From NCBI RefSeq assembly GCF_024448135.1, contig NZ_JAMRYX010000195.1:1-38872 (forward strand): a stretch of 38,872 bases of DNA. The letters are read 5' to 3'. The position numbers and the translations under genes were made by a program. Below are positions 6,584 to 14,990 of this stretch, in pieces (positions within the stretch are counted from its first letter, which is position 1; each line of letters opens with the position of its first letter). The notes beneath the pieces were generated by a model, which saw nothing but the letters and a program-made list of their open reading frames with translations, searched no databases and was not told the origin of the DNA. Source of the DNA: Methylocystis suflitae (GTDB lineage Bacteria; Pseudomonadota; Alphaproteobacteria; Rhizobiales; Beijerinckiaceae).

Positions 6584-7714
6584 ATGACCAAGCGCGCTCC
6601 CGTCCTCGCCGACTTCAAACGCATCGTCGTGAAGGTCGGCTCCTCGCTCATCGTCGACCCCAACAAGGCGTCGGCGAAACGCGCTTGGCTGAAGCGCCTC
6701 GCCGACGACATCGCGGAGTTGCATCGCGCCGGCGCTGATGTGCTGGTCGTGTCGTCCGGCGCCGTAGCGCTGGGACGGAGCGTGCTCGGCTTTCCGCGCG
6801 GCGCGCTGAAGCTCGAAGACAGCCAGGCGGCCGCCGCCGTCGGCCAGATCGCCCTGGCGCGTCTCTGGGCCGAGACGCTGCATGATCGGGGCCTCGTCGC
6901 CGGACAGGTGCTGGTCACGCTCGGCGACACGGAGGAGCGCCGCCGCTACCTCTACGCGCGCGAATGCCTGACGCGGCTTTTGTCGCTGCGAGCCGTGCCG
7001 GTGATCAACGAGAACGACACGGTCGCCACGGCGGAAATCCGCTATGGCGACAATGATCGCCTCGCCGCCCGCGTCGCCACCATGGCGAGCGCCGATCTGT
7101 TGATCCTACTTTCCGACGTCGAGGGGCTCTACAGCGCCCCGCCCGACTCCAATCCGGACGCCAAGCACATCGCGATCGTGCCGCGCGTCACGGCGGAGAT
7201 CGAAGCCATGGCGGGGGGCGCCGCCTCGCAATATTCACGCGGCGGCATGCGCACCAAGATCGAGGCGGCGAAAATCGCCACGACCGGCGGCGCGCATATG
7301 GTGATCGCCGACGGTCGCGAAGAGGCGCCGATTTCGCGCATCGGGGCTGGCGGGCGCTGCACCTGGTTTCTGACGCCGTCCAATCCGGTGACGGCGCGCA
7401 AGAAATGGATTGCCGGCTCGCTGGAGCCGAAGGGCGCCGTGCATATCGACGACGGCGCGGCGAAGGCGCTGCGCTCAGGCAGGAGCCTGCTGCCGGCGGG
7501 CGTGACGCGGATCGAGGGCGGCTTCGCGCGCGGCGACTGCATCGTCATCCGCAACGCCAAGGGCGGCGAGATCGGCCGCGGCCTCGTGACCTATGACGCG
7601 TCCGACGCGGCGAAGATCGTGGGGCGCTCGACGAAGGACATTGAGGCGCTACTCGGCTTCAAAGGCCCCGACGAGATTATTCATCGCGATGACATGGCGC
7701 TCGGCGGGGGGTGA
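6584..7714 (+). CDS. proB: Glutamate 5-kinase
   Basis: Phosphorylates glutamate to gamma-glutamyl phosphate, the first and feedback-controlled step of proline synthesis. The 376-residue product has an amino-acid-kinase domain (about residues 10-260) followed by a PUA domain (about 280-360), the usual long bacterial form. Visible motifs are the N-terminal KVGSSLIV, the [10 protein letters not shown] loop, the VINENDTVA glutamate-site segment, LLSDVEGLY and [12 protein letters not shown]. In many alphaproteobacteria proB sits with obgE and proA; here a repeat-filled intergenic region follows instead. The start is supported by protein alignment to the family rather than by a strong ribosome-binding site. 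Confidence 0.96.
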   Translation: MTKRAPVLADFKRIVVKVGSSLIVDPNKASAKRAWLKRLADDIAELHRAGADVLVVSSGAVALGRSVLGFPRGALKLEDSQAAAAVGQIALARLWAETLHDRGLVAGQVLVTLGDTEERRRYLYARECLTRLLSLRAVPVINENDTVATAEIRYGDNDRLAARVATMASADLLILLSDVEGLYSAPPDSNPDAKHIAIVPRVTAEIEAMAGGAASQYSRGGMRTKIEAAKIATTGGAHMVIADGREEAPISRIGAGGRCTWFLTPSNPVTARKKWIAGSLEPKGAVHIDDGAAKALRSGRSLLPAGVTRIEGGFARGDCIVIRNAKGGEIGRGLVTYDASDAAKIVGRSTKDIEALLGFKGPDEIIHRDDMALGGG

Positions 7715-7740
7715 GGCGTGTAGACGCGACGCTTCGCCGT

Positions 7741-7785
7741 CCTCGTCCTTCGAGACGCGCCTTACAGGCGCTCCTCAGGATGAGG
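7741..7785. repeat. Palindromic intergenic repeat, copy 1
   Basis: An imperfect palindrome whose ends are CCTCGTCCTTCGAGACGCGC and CGCTCCTCAGGATGAGG. The same family recurs at 7861-7908 in the opposite orientation and at 38819-38865. Such elements are common between genes in Rhizobiales. Confidence 0.75.
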
Positions 7786-7800
7786 ACTGCTTGGAGCAGC

Positions 7801-7837
7801 GCAGCTAATCGCACTGCGCAGCAGCTAATCGCGCTGC
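7801..7837. repeat. Short tandem direct repeat
   Basis: GCAGCTAATCGCACTGC (7801-7817) is repeated with one mismatch at 7821-7837 (GCAGCTAATCGCGCTGC), between the two palindromic elements. Confidence 0.6.
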
Positions 7838-7860
7838 ATGAAGTGTGCGCGATCCAAGGC

Positions 7861-7908
7861 CCCTCATCCAGAGGAGCGCGCGCAGCGCGCGTCTCGAAGG
7901 ATGAGGGG
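7861..7908. repeat. Palindromic intergenic repeat, copy 2 (inverted)
   Basis: The ends CCCTCATCC and GGATGAGGGG flank GAGGAGCGCGCGCAGCGCGC and GTCTCGAAGG. This is the copy-1 family in reverse orientation, 75 bases further on, forming a head-to-head pair. Confidence 0.75.
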
Positions 7909-7940
7909 ACCGGTTCTCATTAGCGCAAACAATCCGCGCA

Positions 7941-8048
7941 CGTCATGGCCGGGCTTGTCCCGGCCATCGACGCCGGGACGTTGCGCAAATGCTGCAAGGC
8001 GCATGTAGCGGCGCCGTGTGGATGCCCGCGACAAGCGCGGGCATGACG
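7941..8048. repeat. Composite REP-like element with two hairpins
   Basis: The element starts CGTCATGGCCGGG and ends GCGGGCATGACGG, so its ends are an imperfect inverted repeat. Inside are two perfect 9-base stems with 5-base loops: 7945-7967 (ATGGCCGGG/CCCGGCCAT) and 8022-8044 (ATGCCCGCG/CGCGGGCAT). This is the structure of a paired REP element or a small MITE. A partial copy of its left end lies near 11397. Confidence 0.65.
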
Positions 8049-8080
8049 GCTGAAGATATTTCCGAACTTCGAATACCGTG

Positions 8081-8098
8081 TTAGGTATTTTGCATGCG
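8081..8098. promoter_or_regulatory. Putative NsrR operator at the nsrR start
   Basis: TTAGGTATTTTGCATGCG matches 16 of 18 bases of the reverse complement of the element before hcp (8591-8608). It resembles NsrR boxes with ATGyATTT-type half-sites. It overlaps the start codon of the regulator (8094-8096), fitting autorepression. Confidence 0.55.
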
Positions 8099-8525
8099 CC
8101 TCACGACCTTCACCGACTTTGGCCTGCGCGCCCTGATCCTCCTCGCCGACCGCAATCCGCAGGTGATGAGCGCGGCGGCGATCGCCGATCATTTCGACGT
8201 TTCGCGCCACCATATGGCGAAAGTGCTGCAGGAGCTCGCCGCGGCCGGATATGTCGAGGGCATCCGCGGCGCGCAAGGCGGCGTTCGACTGGCGCGCGAT
8301 CCGCGCGACATTCGAATCGGCGAGGTGGTCCGCAGGCTTGACGATCAGCCGCTGGTCGAATGTTTCAGCGCGCAAGGCAGCAACTGCGCGCTTTTGCCGC
8401 GCTGCCGCCTGAAGGGCATGCTGGCGCGCGCCGAACAGGGATTTATGCGCGAACTCGATCGCTACACCCTGCACGACTGCCTCGAAAAAACCGCCGCCTT
8501 TCCCCTCGCCGATCTCTCCGCCTGA
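8094..8525 (+). CDS. nsrR: Rrf2-family nitric-oxide-sensing repressor, NsrR type
   Basis: A 143-residue Rrf2-family winged-helix regulator. The N-terminal helix [18 protein letters not shown] includes Asp8, a cluster ligand in characterised NsrR. The recognition region is [20 protein letters not shown] and the wing is GAQGGVRLA. Three cysteines, C90, C98 and C104 ([19 protein letters not shown]), have the layout of alphaproteobacterial NsrR/RirA iron-sulfur ligands. Such proteins repress NO-detoxification genes until NO destroys the cluster. The neighbouring hcp and the shared operator favour NsrR over RirA or IscR. There is no clear ribosome-binding site, and the operator overlaps the ATG, so the message may be leaderless. 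hcp follows on the same strand from its own promoter. Confidence 0.85.
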   Translation: MRLTTFTDFGLRALILLADRNPQVMSAAAIADHFDVSRHHMAKVLQELAAAGYVEGIRGAQGGVRLARDPRDIRIGEVVRRLDDQPLVECFSAQGSNCALLPRCRLKGMLARAEQGFMRELDRYTLHDCLEKTAAFPLADLSA

Positions 8526-8568
8526 ACATACGCCGCGAAACGTCGCGGCGCATTGCGCGCCTCACGGC

Positions 8569-8598
8569 TTGACTTCCGTCCTTTTTAATACGCATTCT
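8569..8598 (+). promoter_or_regulatory. Candidate hcp promoter overlapped by the operator
   Basis: TTGACT (8569-8574) is a good -35 element. With an 18-base spacer the weak -10 CATTCT (8593-8598) lies inside the candidate operator, as expected for a repressor-blocked promoter. The -10 assignment is tentative. Confidence 0.4.
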
Positions 8599-8608
8599 AA
8601 ATACCTAA
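8591..8608. promoter_or_regulatory. Putative NsrR operator before hcp
   Basis: CGCATTCTAAATACCTAA is, on the minus strand, TTAGGTATTTAGAATGCG, 16 of 18 identical to the element at 8081-8098. It ends 23 bases before the hcp ATG. Confidence 0.6.
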
Positions 8609-8631
8609 TAAGGAAGCCAGGAGGGAGCGAC

Positions 8632-10296
8632 ATGTTCTGTTATCAATGCGAGCAGACCTACCGATCTGACGAAGGCGCCGGTTGCGCGGGCGCGAAAGGC
8701 ATGTGCGGCAAGGACGCGACGACCGCCGATCTGCAGGACATTTTGCTCTATGTCTGCGAGGGCGTCGGCCAATATTTGCATCGCGCGCGCCAGCTTGGCG
8801 CGACGGACATCGAAGCCGACCGCTTCATACTCTTCGCCTTCTTTACGACCCTCACCAATGTCAATTTCAACGCGGCGAAATTCGTCGAGCTGATCCGTGA
8901 GGCCTCGCAAATCCGCGACCGCGCCAAGGCGCTTTACGAAAACGCCGCGCGCGCCGCGGCCAAGATACCCCAAACTCTCGCCGGCCCCGCCGCTTTCACG
9001 CCAGCGGACAACATGGCCGGACTTTCCGCGCAGGCGTCGGAGGCGGCGGTGCGCAAGGACGCGGCGATCCTCGGCGAGGACGCGGTCGGCGCCCGCGCGC
9101 TCATTCTCTATGGCCTCAAAGGCGTTTGCGCCTATGCGCATCACGCGCGCGTTCTGGGCGAAGAGCGCGACGCGATTTATGAGGCGGTCGAACATGCGCT
9201 CGATATGCTGGCGCGCGAGGAGCGCGACGTCGCGACGCTGCTCGACGAGGCGCTGGCGCTCGGCGGCGCCAATTTTCTCGCCATGGAAGCGCTCGACGCG
9301 GCGAACACCGGCGCCTTCGGCGCGCCGTCGCCGACAAGCGTGCGCGTGACGCCTATCAAGGGAAAAGCGATCCTCGTCTCCGGCCATGATCTGAAGGATC
9401 TGCACGCCATCCTCGAAGCGACGAAGGACAAGGGGATCAACGTCTATACGCATGGCGAAATGCTGCCGGCGCATTCCTATCCCAAGCTCAAGGCCTATCC
9501 GCATCTCGCCGGCAATTACGGCGGCGCCTGGCAGGATCAGCAAAAGGAATTCGCCGAATTCCCCGGCCCGATCGTCATGACCTCGAATTGCCTCATCGAG
9601 CCGCAGCCGCGTTATCGCGGACGCATCTTCACGGCGGGGCCGGTCGGCTGGGCGGGCGTGCGCCACATCGCCGATGAGAATTTCGCGATTGTCGCGCAGG
9701 CGGCGCAGGCCCTGCCCGGCTTTGCTGAAGATGCGCCGGAGCAGACCATCACCATCGGCTTCGGGCGTGAGGCCGTGCTTGGCGTCGCGGACAAGGTGAT
9801 CGAGGCCGTGAAGAGCGGCGCCATCCGCCACTTCTTCCTCGTCGGCGGTTGCGACGGCGCCGCGACGGGCCGCAACTACTACAGCGATTTCGCCGACGAA
9901 GCGCCGAAGGATACGGTGATCCTGACGCTCGGCTGTGGCAAATATCGCTTCAACAAGCATGATTTCGGCACGATCGGCGGGCTGCCGCGCCTCCTCGACA
10001 TGGGCCAGTGCAACGACGCCTATTCGGCGCTCGTCGTCGCGACGAAACTGGCGGAAGCCTTCGGCGTCGGCGTCAACGAACTGCCGCTGTCGCTCATCGT
10101 TTCCTGGTTCGAGCAGAAGGCGGCGGCGGTTCTTCTGACGCTGCTCGCGCTTGGCGTGCGCAATGTGCGCATCGGCCCGACGCTGCCGGCCTTTCTCACG
10201 CCGGCGCTCGTTGACGTGCTGGTCGAGAAGTTCGGCGTCCAGCCGATCGGCAACGCCAAGGCCGACATCGCAGCGTCGCTCGCCCGCGCCGCCTAG
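8632..10296 (+). CDS. hcp: Hydroxylamine reductase / hybrid cluster protein
   Basis: Hcp reduces hydroxylamine to ammonia and NO to N2O, protecting against nitrosative stress; in methanotrophs hydroxylamine arises when MMO oxidises ammonia. The start is ATG 8632, with AGGAGGG upstream, giving 554 residues, the usual class length. N-terminal cysteines C3, C6, C18 and C25 ([18 protein letters not shown], then GMCGK) have the E. coli Hcp layout. Hybrid-cluster ligands are visible in [45 protein letters not shown] and SWFEQKA. An NsrR-type regulator lies upstream and an NADH-type reductase follows after a strong hairpin, so this looks like a complete regulator-enzyme-reductase module. Confidence 0.96.
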   Translation: MFCYQCEQTYRSDEGAGCAGAKGMCGKDATTADLQDILLYVCEGVGQYLHRARQLGATDIEADRFILFAFFTTLTNVNFNAAKFVELIREASQIRDRAKALYENAARAAAKIPQTLAGPAAFTPADNMAGLSAQASEAAVRKDAAILGEDAVGARALILYGLKGVCAYAHHARVLGEERDAIYEAVEHALDMLAREERDVATLLDEALALGGANFLAMEALDAANTGAFGAPSPTSVRVTPIKGKAILVSGHDLKDLHAILEATKDKGINVYTHGEMLPAHSYPKLKAYPHLAGNYGGAWQDQQKEFAEFPGPIVMTSNCLIEPQPRYRGRIFTAGPVGWAGVRHIADENFAIVAQAAQALPGFAEDAPEQTITIGFGREAVLGVADKVIEAVKSGAIRHFFLVGGCDGAATGRNYYSDFADEAPKDTVILTLGCGKYRFNKHDFGTIGGLPRLLDMGQCNDAYSALVVATKLAEAFGVGVNELPLSLIVSWFEQKAAAVLLTLLALGVRNVRIGPTLPAFLTPALVDVLVEKFGVQPIGNAKADIAASLARAA

Positions 10297-10306
10297 CCAT
10301 CATGCA

Positions 10307-10332
10307 GCGGACGCCCGACTTCGGGCGTCCGC
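10307..10332 (+). terminator. Strong hairpin between hcp and its reductase gene
   Basis: GCGGACGCCCGA-CT-TCGGGCGTCCGC is a 12-base perfect inverted repeat filling most of the 55-base gap. No U-tract follows, so it more likely sets mRNA processing or differential expression within the operon than full termination. Confidence 0.45.
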
Positions 10333-10351
10333 CCCTTCGCCGGAATCCGCC

Positions 10352-11380
10352 ATGTACAAGGTCAGCCTTCTCACGCGCGACGGCGCGACGATCGCCTTCG
10401 ACGCCGAACCATCCGACACGCTACTGGACGCCGCCGAACGCGCGAGCATTTATCTTCCCTCCTCCTGCCGGGAGGGCGGCTGCGGCGCATGCCGCGTCGC
10501 TCGCGCAAGCGGAGAGGTCGAACTCATGTCCTACAGCAGCGCGGCGCTTAGCGAGGATGAGCGCATGGCCGGCGACATATTGCTGTGCCGAGCGCAGGCG
10601 CGCAGCGATCTCACATTGCGCGCGCCCTTCGACGAGGCGGCGGTTGGTTTTGCGCCTGTTCCCGAGCGACGGGCGACGCTTGTTGCGATCGAACCAGCTG
10701 GCTCGGGCGCGGTGCGCCTGCAGCTTCAATATGAAGACGATCCGACGTTCGGGCGCGCGGCGCAGTTCACCGCCGGACAATTCATCGAACTCACGCTTCC
10801 CGACGGCTCGGCGAAGCGCTCCTATTCGCTCGCCAATGCGCCCAACTGGGACGGAACGCTCGAGCTGTTCATTCGCCTTCAGCCGCACGGCGCCTTTTCG
10901 AATTATCTTCGTGATCGCGCCGCCGTCGGCGACAGGCTGCTTGTCCGCGGTCCGCAGGGGCAATTCACGCTCGACGAGGCGAGCCCCGCGCCGCGCTGGT
11001 TCGTCGTCGGCGGCACGGGACTCGCGCCGGCGCTCTCGATGCTGCGGCAAATGGCCGAATTCGCCGATCAGCGCCCCTGCCGGTTGTTCTTCGGGGTCAA
11101 CAAAGTCGACGAGCTTTTCGCGCTCGACGTCATCGAGGAGCTCAAGGCGGCATTGCCGCAGCTCGTCGTGACGCTCTGCGTGTGGAAGCCGGAACAGGAC
11201 TGGCGCGGGTTCGTCGGCACGCCGGTCGAAGCGCTGGCGCAGGCGCTGTCGAGCGCGACCGAGCGGCCCGACATTTACGTCTGCGGCCCCCCAGCGCTCA
11301 TCGCCGCGGCCGAAGAGGCCGGCCAATCCGCCGGCGTGCCGCATGATCGCATCTTCAGCGAGAAGTTCACGGCGGCGTGA
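10352..11380 (+). CDS. Ferredoxin-FAD-NAD(P)H reductase, MmoC/BenC-type, likely electron donor to Hcp
   Basis: A 342-residue three-part reductase. A plant-type [2Fe-2S] domain comes first, with C39, C44, C47 and C79 (SSCREGGCGACR, LLCRAQ). An FAD domain follows with RSYSLAN, then an NAD(P)H domain with VGGTGLAPALSML and YVCGPPALI. This N-terminal ferredoxin order is that of MmoC, the soluble methane monooxygenase reductase, and of BenC-type reductases. E. coli Hcr carries its ferredoxin domain at the C terminus. No mmoXYBZ genes are present, and its place behind hcp suggests it reduces Hcp. That role is inferred from position. The start is ATG 10352, from which the ferredoxin domain (MYKVSLLTRDGATIAF) begins at once. 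Confidence 0.88.
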   Translation: MYKVSLLTRDGATIAFDAEPSDTLLDAAERASIYLPSSCREGGCGACRVARASGEVELMSYSSAALSEDERMAGDILLCRAQARSDLTLRAPFDEAAVGFAPVPERRATLVAIEPAGSGAVRLQLQYEDDPTFGRAAQFTAGQFIELTLPDGSAKRSYSLANAPNWDGTLELFIRLQPHGAFSNYLRDRAAVGDRLLVRGPQGQFTLDEASPAPRWFVVGGTGLAPALSMLRQMAEFADQRPCRLFFGVNKVDELFALDVIEELKAALPQLVVTLCVWKPEQDWRGFVGTPVEALAQALSSATERPDIYVCGPPALIAAAEEAGQSAGVPHDRIFSEKFTAA

Positions 11381-11395
11381 GCAGGCGCCTCCCGC

Positions 11396-11415
11396 GTCAT
11401 GGCCGGGCTTGTGCT
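11396..11415. repeat. Partial copy of the REP-like element
   Basis: CGTCATGGCCGGGCTTGT repeats the left end of the element at 7941, then diverges. It lies in the 231-base gap before the next gene. Confidence 0.5.
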
Positions 11416-11611
11416 CTCCGCGTCGGCCGCTCGACCGCATGAAGCGTGGCGGGGGATGTCGCCATTTTGACCCATTTCTTTCAAACAATGGGCCGGCGCC
11501 TGTGCGAAAGTCGCGCCCCACGTCCCCAGCCGGATTGCCGCCGACTCCATGTCCTGCGAACCAGCCTTTGACGAAGAAACAAATCGAGGGCGGTCCAAGA
11601 GAGGGTCACAA

Positions 11612-13597
11612 ATGTTTCCAGCGCGCCGATTCGCTGCATCCTTGACTGTCGCAAGCGCCTTTTTTGCCTTCCTTTTTTCCTTCGCCAACGCCCAGGCTCA
11701 AGATTCGCCCTGCGAGGCGTCGGCTGAGGTCGCGGTTTTGCCCTCGCCGGCGGCGCCGTGGACGGGCGCGCCCTTGCGCATCCTCGTCGCCACGGAAAAG
11801 CCGCTCCAAGGCGAGCTTTCGCTGGTTGCGCCTGACGGAAGGATCGCGGCCAAATCGCACATGCAGCGGGGCGGTCCGCCCTATGTCTGGTTCGCCGAAG
11901 TCGCGTCGCCAGCCGCCGGCGCATGGCGCGCCACGCTTGACACTTCTTCGTTTACCTGCGGCACGGACATCGACGTTAGCGCGCGCAAGCCGTCGACCGC
12001 ACACACGGCGGAAGGCAGCGTCTGGCGCCTACATAACAGTTGGGACCGTTCAACTGAAAATCTGTACTCGGCGTGGGTCGCCAAGCTTTTTGACGCGCCG
12101 CTCGAAGCGGAGCAGTCATGGAAGACGTGGCATGAGGTGCTGCGCAATCCGTCGCGCAATGTGCTGTTCAATCATCTCGGAACGGGCGAGGACAGCCTTA
12201 CCCTCTCGCTGAAGCCCGACTGCGCCGATTTCGTCTATTTTCTGCGCGCCTATTTCGCCTTCAAGATGGGGCTGCCCTTCGCCTATTCGAATTGCTCGCG
12301 CGGGGCCGGCGGCGCGCCGCCGCGATGCAATGAGCGATTCGATATTCTGCATCCCCAACTGACCCGACCGGCGCCGCCGCCGGAGCAGGCCATAGCGTCC
12401 GCCGCGGCGACGCCGGCCCCTACGCCCGCAGCGGCGCCTACGAATCTCTTGCAGCAACTGTTTTCACAGCCGCAGCAAGTCCAGGCCGGAGCGCCGGCCG
12501 CCCCCGCGGCGGCTCCCGCGAAACCGCCTGCGCCGAAACGGCCGGCGGGCGTCGCCGGATATTTTAGGGCCGTGGGCGACGTCGTTCATTCCGGTTCGGT
12601 GCGCGCGCCGGCAAACAGCGACAAGTCCGATTTTTACACGATCCCGCTGACACAGGAGACCCTGCGTCCCGGAACCGCCTACGCTGATCCGTACGGGCAC
12701 GTCATGATGCTGGTGCAGCGCGTCCCGCAGACGGCGGACGCCGCGGGCGTGTTTCTCGCCGTCGACGCCGAGCCGGACGGCACCGTCACGCGCAAGCGGT
12801 TCTGGCGTGGCAATTTCCTATTCGCGAACGGACCTTCGCTCGGCAGCCCCGGCTTCAAGCGCTTCCGGCCGATCGTGCGGGAGAACGGCGCGCTGCGGGC
12901 GCTCACCAATGCCGAGATCGCCAAGAACCCGGATTATGGCGATTTCTCGCTGGAGCAATCTCAGCTCGGCGCAGAGGATTTCTACGATCGCATGGATGAG
13001 GTGATGTCGCCTGAGCCGCTCGATCCGACGCGCGCGATGATGGCGGCCATCACCGCGCTTGAAGAGCAGGTGAAGACGCGCGCGACGGCGGTCGAAAACG
13101 GTCGAAAATTCCAGAGCGGCGGGCGCGGCGAGGCATCGATGCCGGACGGTCCCGCGATCTTCGCGACCTCCGGCGCGTGGGAGGATTTCTCGACGCCGGC
13201 GCGCGATCTCCGCCTGCTGATCGCGATCGATGTGGTGCGCGGATTTCCCGATCGTGTCGCTCGACGCAGCGATCGCTACGCCATGCCGTTTGGCAGAGGT
13301 GCGCCGGGGGTTCAGGCCCAACTGCAAAGCGCGCTGGCGAGCGAACTCGCGGCCCGCACATTTTCATACACCCGCAGCGACGGCTCCGCCTGGACGCTCT
13401 CGCTCAAAGACGTGATGGACCGCGCGGCGGACCTTGAGATGGGCTACAATCCCAATGACTGCGTCGAACTGCGCTGGGGCGCGTCGGAGGGAAGCCCTGA
13501 GGCGGCGACGTGCACGCGGCGCGCGCCGGCCGCCCAGCGCGCGAAGATGACGGACTATCGCAGCTGGTTCCGGGAACGCCACTGGCCGCACGCTTAG
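11612..13597 (+). CDS. Large exported protein with a possible NlpC/P60-like Cys-His site
   Basis: A 661-residue exported protein. A Sec signal peptide (hydrophobic FAASLTVASAFFAFLFSFAN, ending AQA near residue 29) fixes ATG 11612 as the start. Residues 253-311 are a Pro/Ala-rich linker. The linker divides a segment with Cys204 (KPDCADFVYFLRAYFAFKMG, then LPFAYSNC) from one with His363 (DPYGHVMMLVQ) followed by AVDAEPDG. A cysteine opening a helix, then a YGHV strand, then an acidic strand recalls papain-fold NlpC/P60 or amidase-type peptidases. This is a guess from pattern, as I recognise no named family. The C-terminal third is soluble and ends with two cysteine pairs. The neighbours, including an L,D-transpeptidase, suggest envelope work. 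Confidence 0.75.
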   Translation: MFPARRFAASLTVASAFFAFLFSFANAQAQDSPCEASAEVAVLPSPAAPWTGAPLRILVATEKPLQGELSLVAPDGRIAAKSHMQRGGPPYVWFAEVASPAAGAWRATLDTSSFTCGTDIDVSARKPSTAHTAEGSVWRLHNSWDRSTENLYSAWVAKLFDAPLEAEQSWKTWHEVLRNPSRNVLFNHLGTGEDSLTLSLKPDCADFVYFLRAYFAFKMGLPFAYSNCSRGAGGAPPRCNERFDILHPQLTRPAPPPEQAIASAAATPAPTPAAAPTNLLQQLFSQPQQVQAGAPAAPAAAPAKPPAPKRPAGVAGYFRAVGDVVHSGSVRAPANSDKSDFYTIPLTQETLRPGTAYADPYGHVMMLVQRVPQTADAAGVFLAVDAEPDGTVTRKRFWRGNFLFANGPSLGSPGFKRFRPIVRENGALRALTNAEIAKNPDYGDFSLEQSQLGAEDFYDRMDEVMSPEPLDPTRAMMAAITALEEQVKTRATAVENGRKFQSGGRGEASMPDGPAIFATSGAWEDFSTPARDLRLLIAIDVVRGFPDRVARRSDRYAMPFGRGAPGVQAQLQSALASELAARTFSYTRSDGSAWTLSLKDVMDRAADLEMGYNPNDCVELRWGASEGSPEAATCTRRAPAAQRAKMTDYRSWFRERHWPHA

Positions 13598-13746
13598 GGC
13601 GGAAGATTTCGGCGCGTTCTCCGCGTTGCCGCCAGATTTCGAAAGTTTAATCGGCCGCGTTTGCGCTTGGGGCTTGGCGGCGTTTTGCGGCGGGGCCATA
13701 TCTTGCTGCGCCGCGCCTTCCAGGGCGGCCATTATGGAGAAACCCT

Positions 13747-14481
13747 ATGTCACCGGAAGAACGCCAACTCATCGCTGGTTTGTTCGAGCGCACCAAGAGC
13801 GCCGCCTCGACGCCGCGCGACAAGGAGGCGGAGGCTTTCATCAGCGAGCAGATCAAGGCCCAGCCGGCCGCGCCCTATCTCCTGGCGCAGACCGTGATCG
13901 TGCAGGATCAGGCGCTGCAGGGCGCCAATGCGCGCATTGAGGAGCTTGAAGCCCGCGTCCAAGAGCTTGAGTCGAAGCCCGCTGGCAGTTTCCTTGGCGG
14001 CCTGTTCGGAGGCGGTCCCCGTTCGGCGTCGCCGCCTCCTCCCCAGCAGACTCGACCGAGCGGACCTTGGGGCGCGCAGCAGGGCGGCATGAATCCCGTG
14101 GCCGGCGGCTACGCGCCGCAGGGTTGGGGCCAGCAGCAGCCGCCTGCGCCTGAAACCGGCGGATTTCTGAAGGGCGCGCTCGGCACCGCCGCGGGCGTCG
14201 CGGGCGGCGTGCTGCTCGCCGACGGCATCCGCAACCTGTTCTCGCATGGCGCCGGCTATGGCGGCATGGCGAATCTCGGCATCGGCTCCGGCTTTACGCC
14301 AACCGGCGGCGATACGGTGATCAACAACTATTACGGCGACCAGTCGGGCGCCACAGAGGCCGGTTACGACTCCGGCTACGACAATGCAGGCGGGGTGGAG
14401 GACGCCGACTATAGCGCCGACCCCGGCTTCGATGACGGCGGCGGCTTCGACAGCGGCGGCGACGGCGGCTTTGACGTCTGA
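13747..14481 (+). CDS. DUF2076 domain protein
   Basis: A 244-residue protein of the DUF2076 family, of unknown function. The N-terminal 90 residues carry the signature: MSPEERQLIAGLFERTKSA, then QPAAPYLLAQTVIVQDQAL and a short coiled coil (ARIEELEARVQELES). A Pro/Gln/Gly-rich linker follows, then a Gly/Ala-rich hydrophobic patch (FLKGALGTAAGVAGGVLLAD, residues about 140-160) typical of the family. The tail is acidic and rich in Gly, Asp and Tyr. GGAG precedes the ATG. A good terminator follows the stop, so this is probably the last gene of its unit. Confidence 0.85.
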   Translation: MSPEERQLIAGLFERTKSAASTPRDKEAEAFISEQIKAQPAAPYLLAQTVIVQDQALQGANARIEELEARVQELESKPAGSFLGGLFGGGPRSASPPPPQQTRPSGPWGAQQGGMNPVAGGYAPQGWGQQQPPAPETGGFLKGALGTAAGVAGGVLLADGIRNLFSHGAGYGGMANLGIGSGFTPTGGDTVINNYYGDQSGATEAGYDSGYDNAGGVEDADYSADPGFDDGGGFDSGGDGGFDV

Positions 14482-14491
14482 TGAAGTTTGG

Positions 14492-14521
14492 CTCCCGGCC
14501 CACAAGGCCGGGAGTTCTTGT
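14492..14521 (+). terminator. Intrinsic terminator after the DUF2076 gene
   Basis: CTCCCGGCC-CACAA-GGCCGGGAG forms a 9-base stem with a 5-base loop, followed by TTCTTGT, 10 bases past the stop codon. Confidence 0.8.
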
Positions 14522-14619
14522 ATCTGGCGCCCTGTGCGCCAGCGCACCGCGACTCCCCATGGGGCGTTCTAGGGTCCGATCATCCGCTGATTGAGCGGAC
14601 GGACCACGGGGAACTCGCC

Positions 14620-14970
14620 ATGAACCGTTCTATGAGCAACACAACGAACCGCACGACCAAGACCAGCTTCGCTTCGCGACCGATCCGCATCGCGCTGGCC
14701 ATGAAGATCGCCTTCGCGATCCTCGCCGCCAATGTCAGCTTCGCGGCCGCCAAGGCGCTCCTCGTCAAGGCGCCGGACTCGCAGCCTGCTCAAGTCGCCG
14801 CCGACGCCTCGTCGGTGAAACCCTTCATCCTCCCCATCGACTGGCAGGAGTCGACCGCCGTCGCGCAGTCAGATCCTACGCAGAATTGCCATGGCGTCAC
14901 CGTCGAGACGGACGAGGGCTATGGCGTGCGCGGACAGACGATCCGTTTCGTTTGCCGCAAGGCCTTGTAG
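14620..14970 (+). CDS. Small exported protein, function unknown
   Basis: A 116-residue product. A basic N-terminal region of about 27 residues precedes a hydrophobic stretch (IALAMKIAFAILAANVSFAA) ending in a plausible AAA-type signal cleavage near residue 47. The mature part is about 70 residues with two cysteines (QNCHGVTV and RFVCRKAL) that could form a disulfide. ATG 14620 follows a weak GGGGAA; ATG 14632 would also keep the signal peptide. The L,D-transpeptidase gene starts 20 bases after its stop, so they share an operon, which points to a periplasmic role at the cell wall. I recognise no family. Confidence 0.65.
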   Translation: MNRSMSNTTNRTTKTSFASRPIRIALAMKIAFAILAANVSFAAAKALLVKAPDSQPAQVAADASSVKPFILPIDWQESTAVAQSDPTQNCHGVTVETDEGYGVRGQTIRFVCRKAL

Positions 14971-14990
14971 AGGCTCACAGGAGTTCGAGC

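Noticed and set aside
8605-9960. A 451-codon open frame opposite hcp
   Set aside because: Antisense reading of a GC-rich gene with strong third-position bias; Arg/Ala-rich with no recognisable domain.
10352-11380. Soluble methane monooxygenase reductase (mmoC) as the firm name
   Set aside because: Domain order and sequence resemble MmoC, but no mmoX, Y, B or Z genes are present and the gene lies in an nsrR-hcp context.
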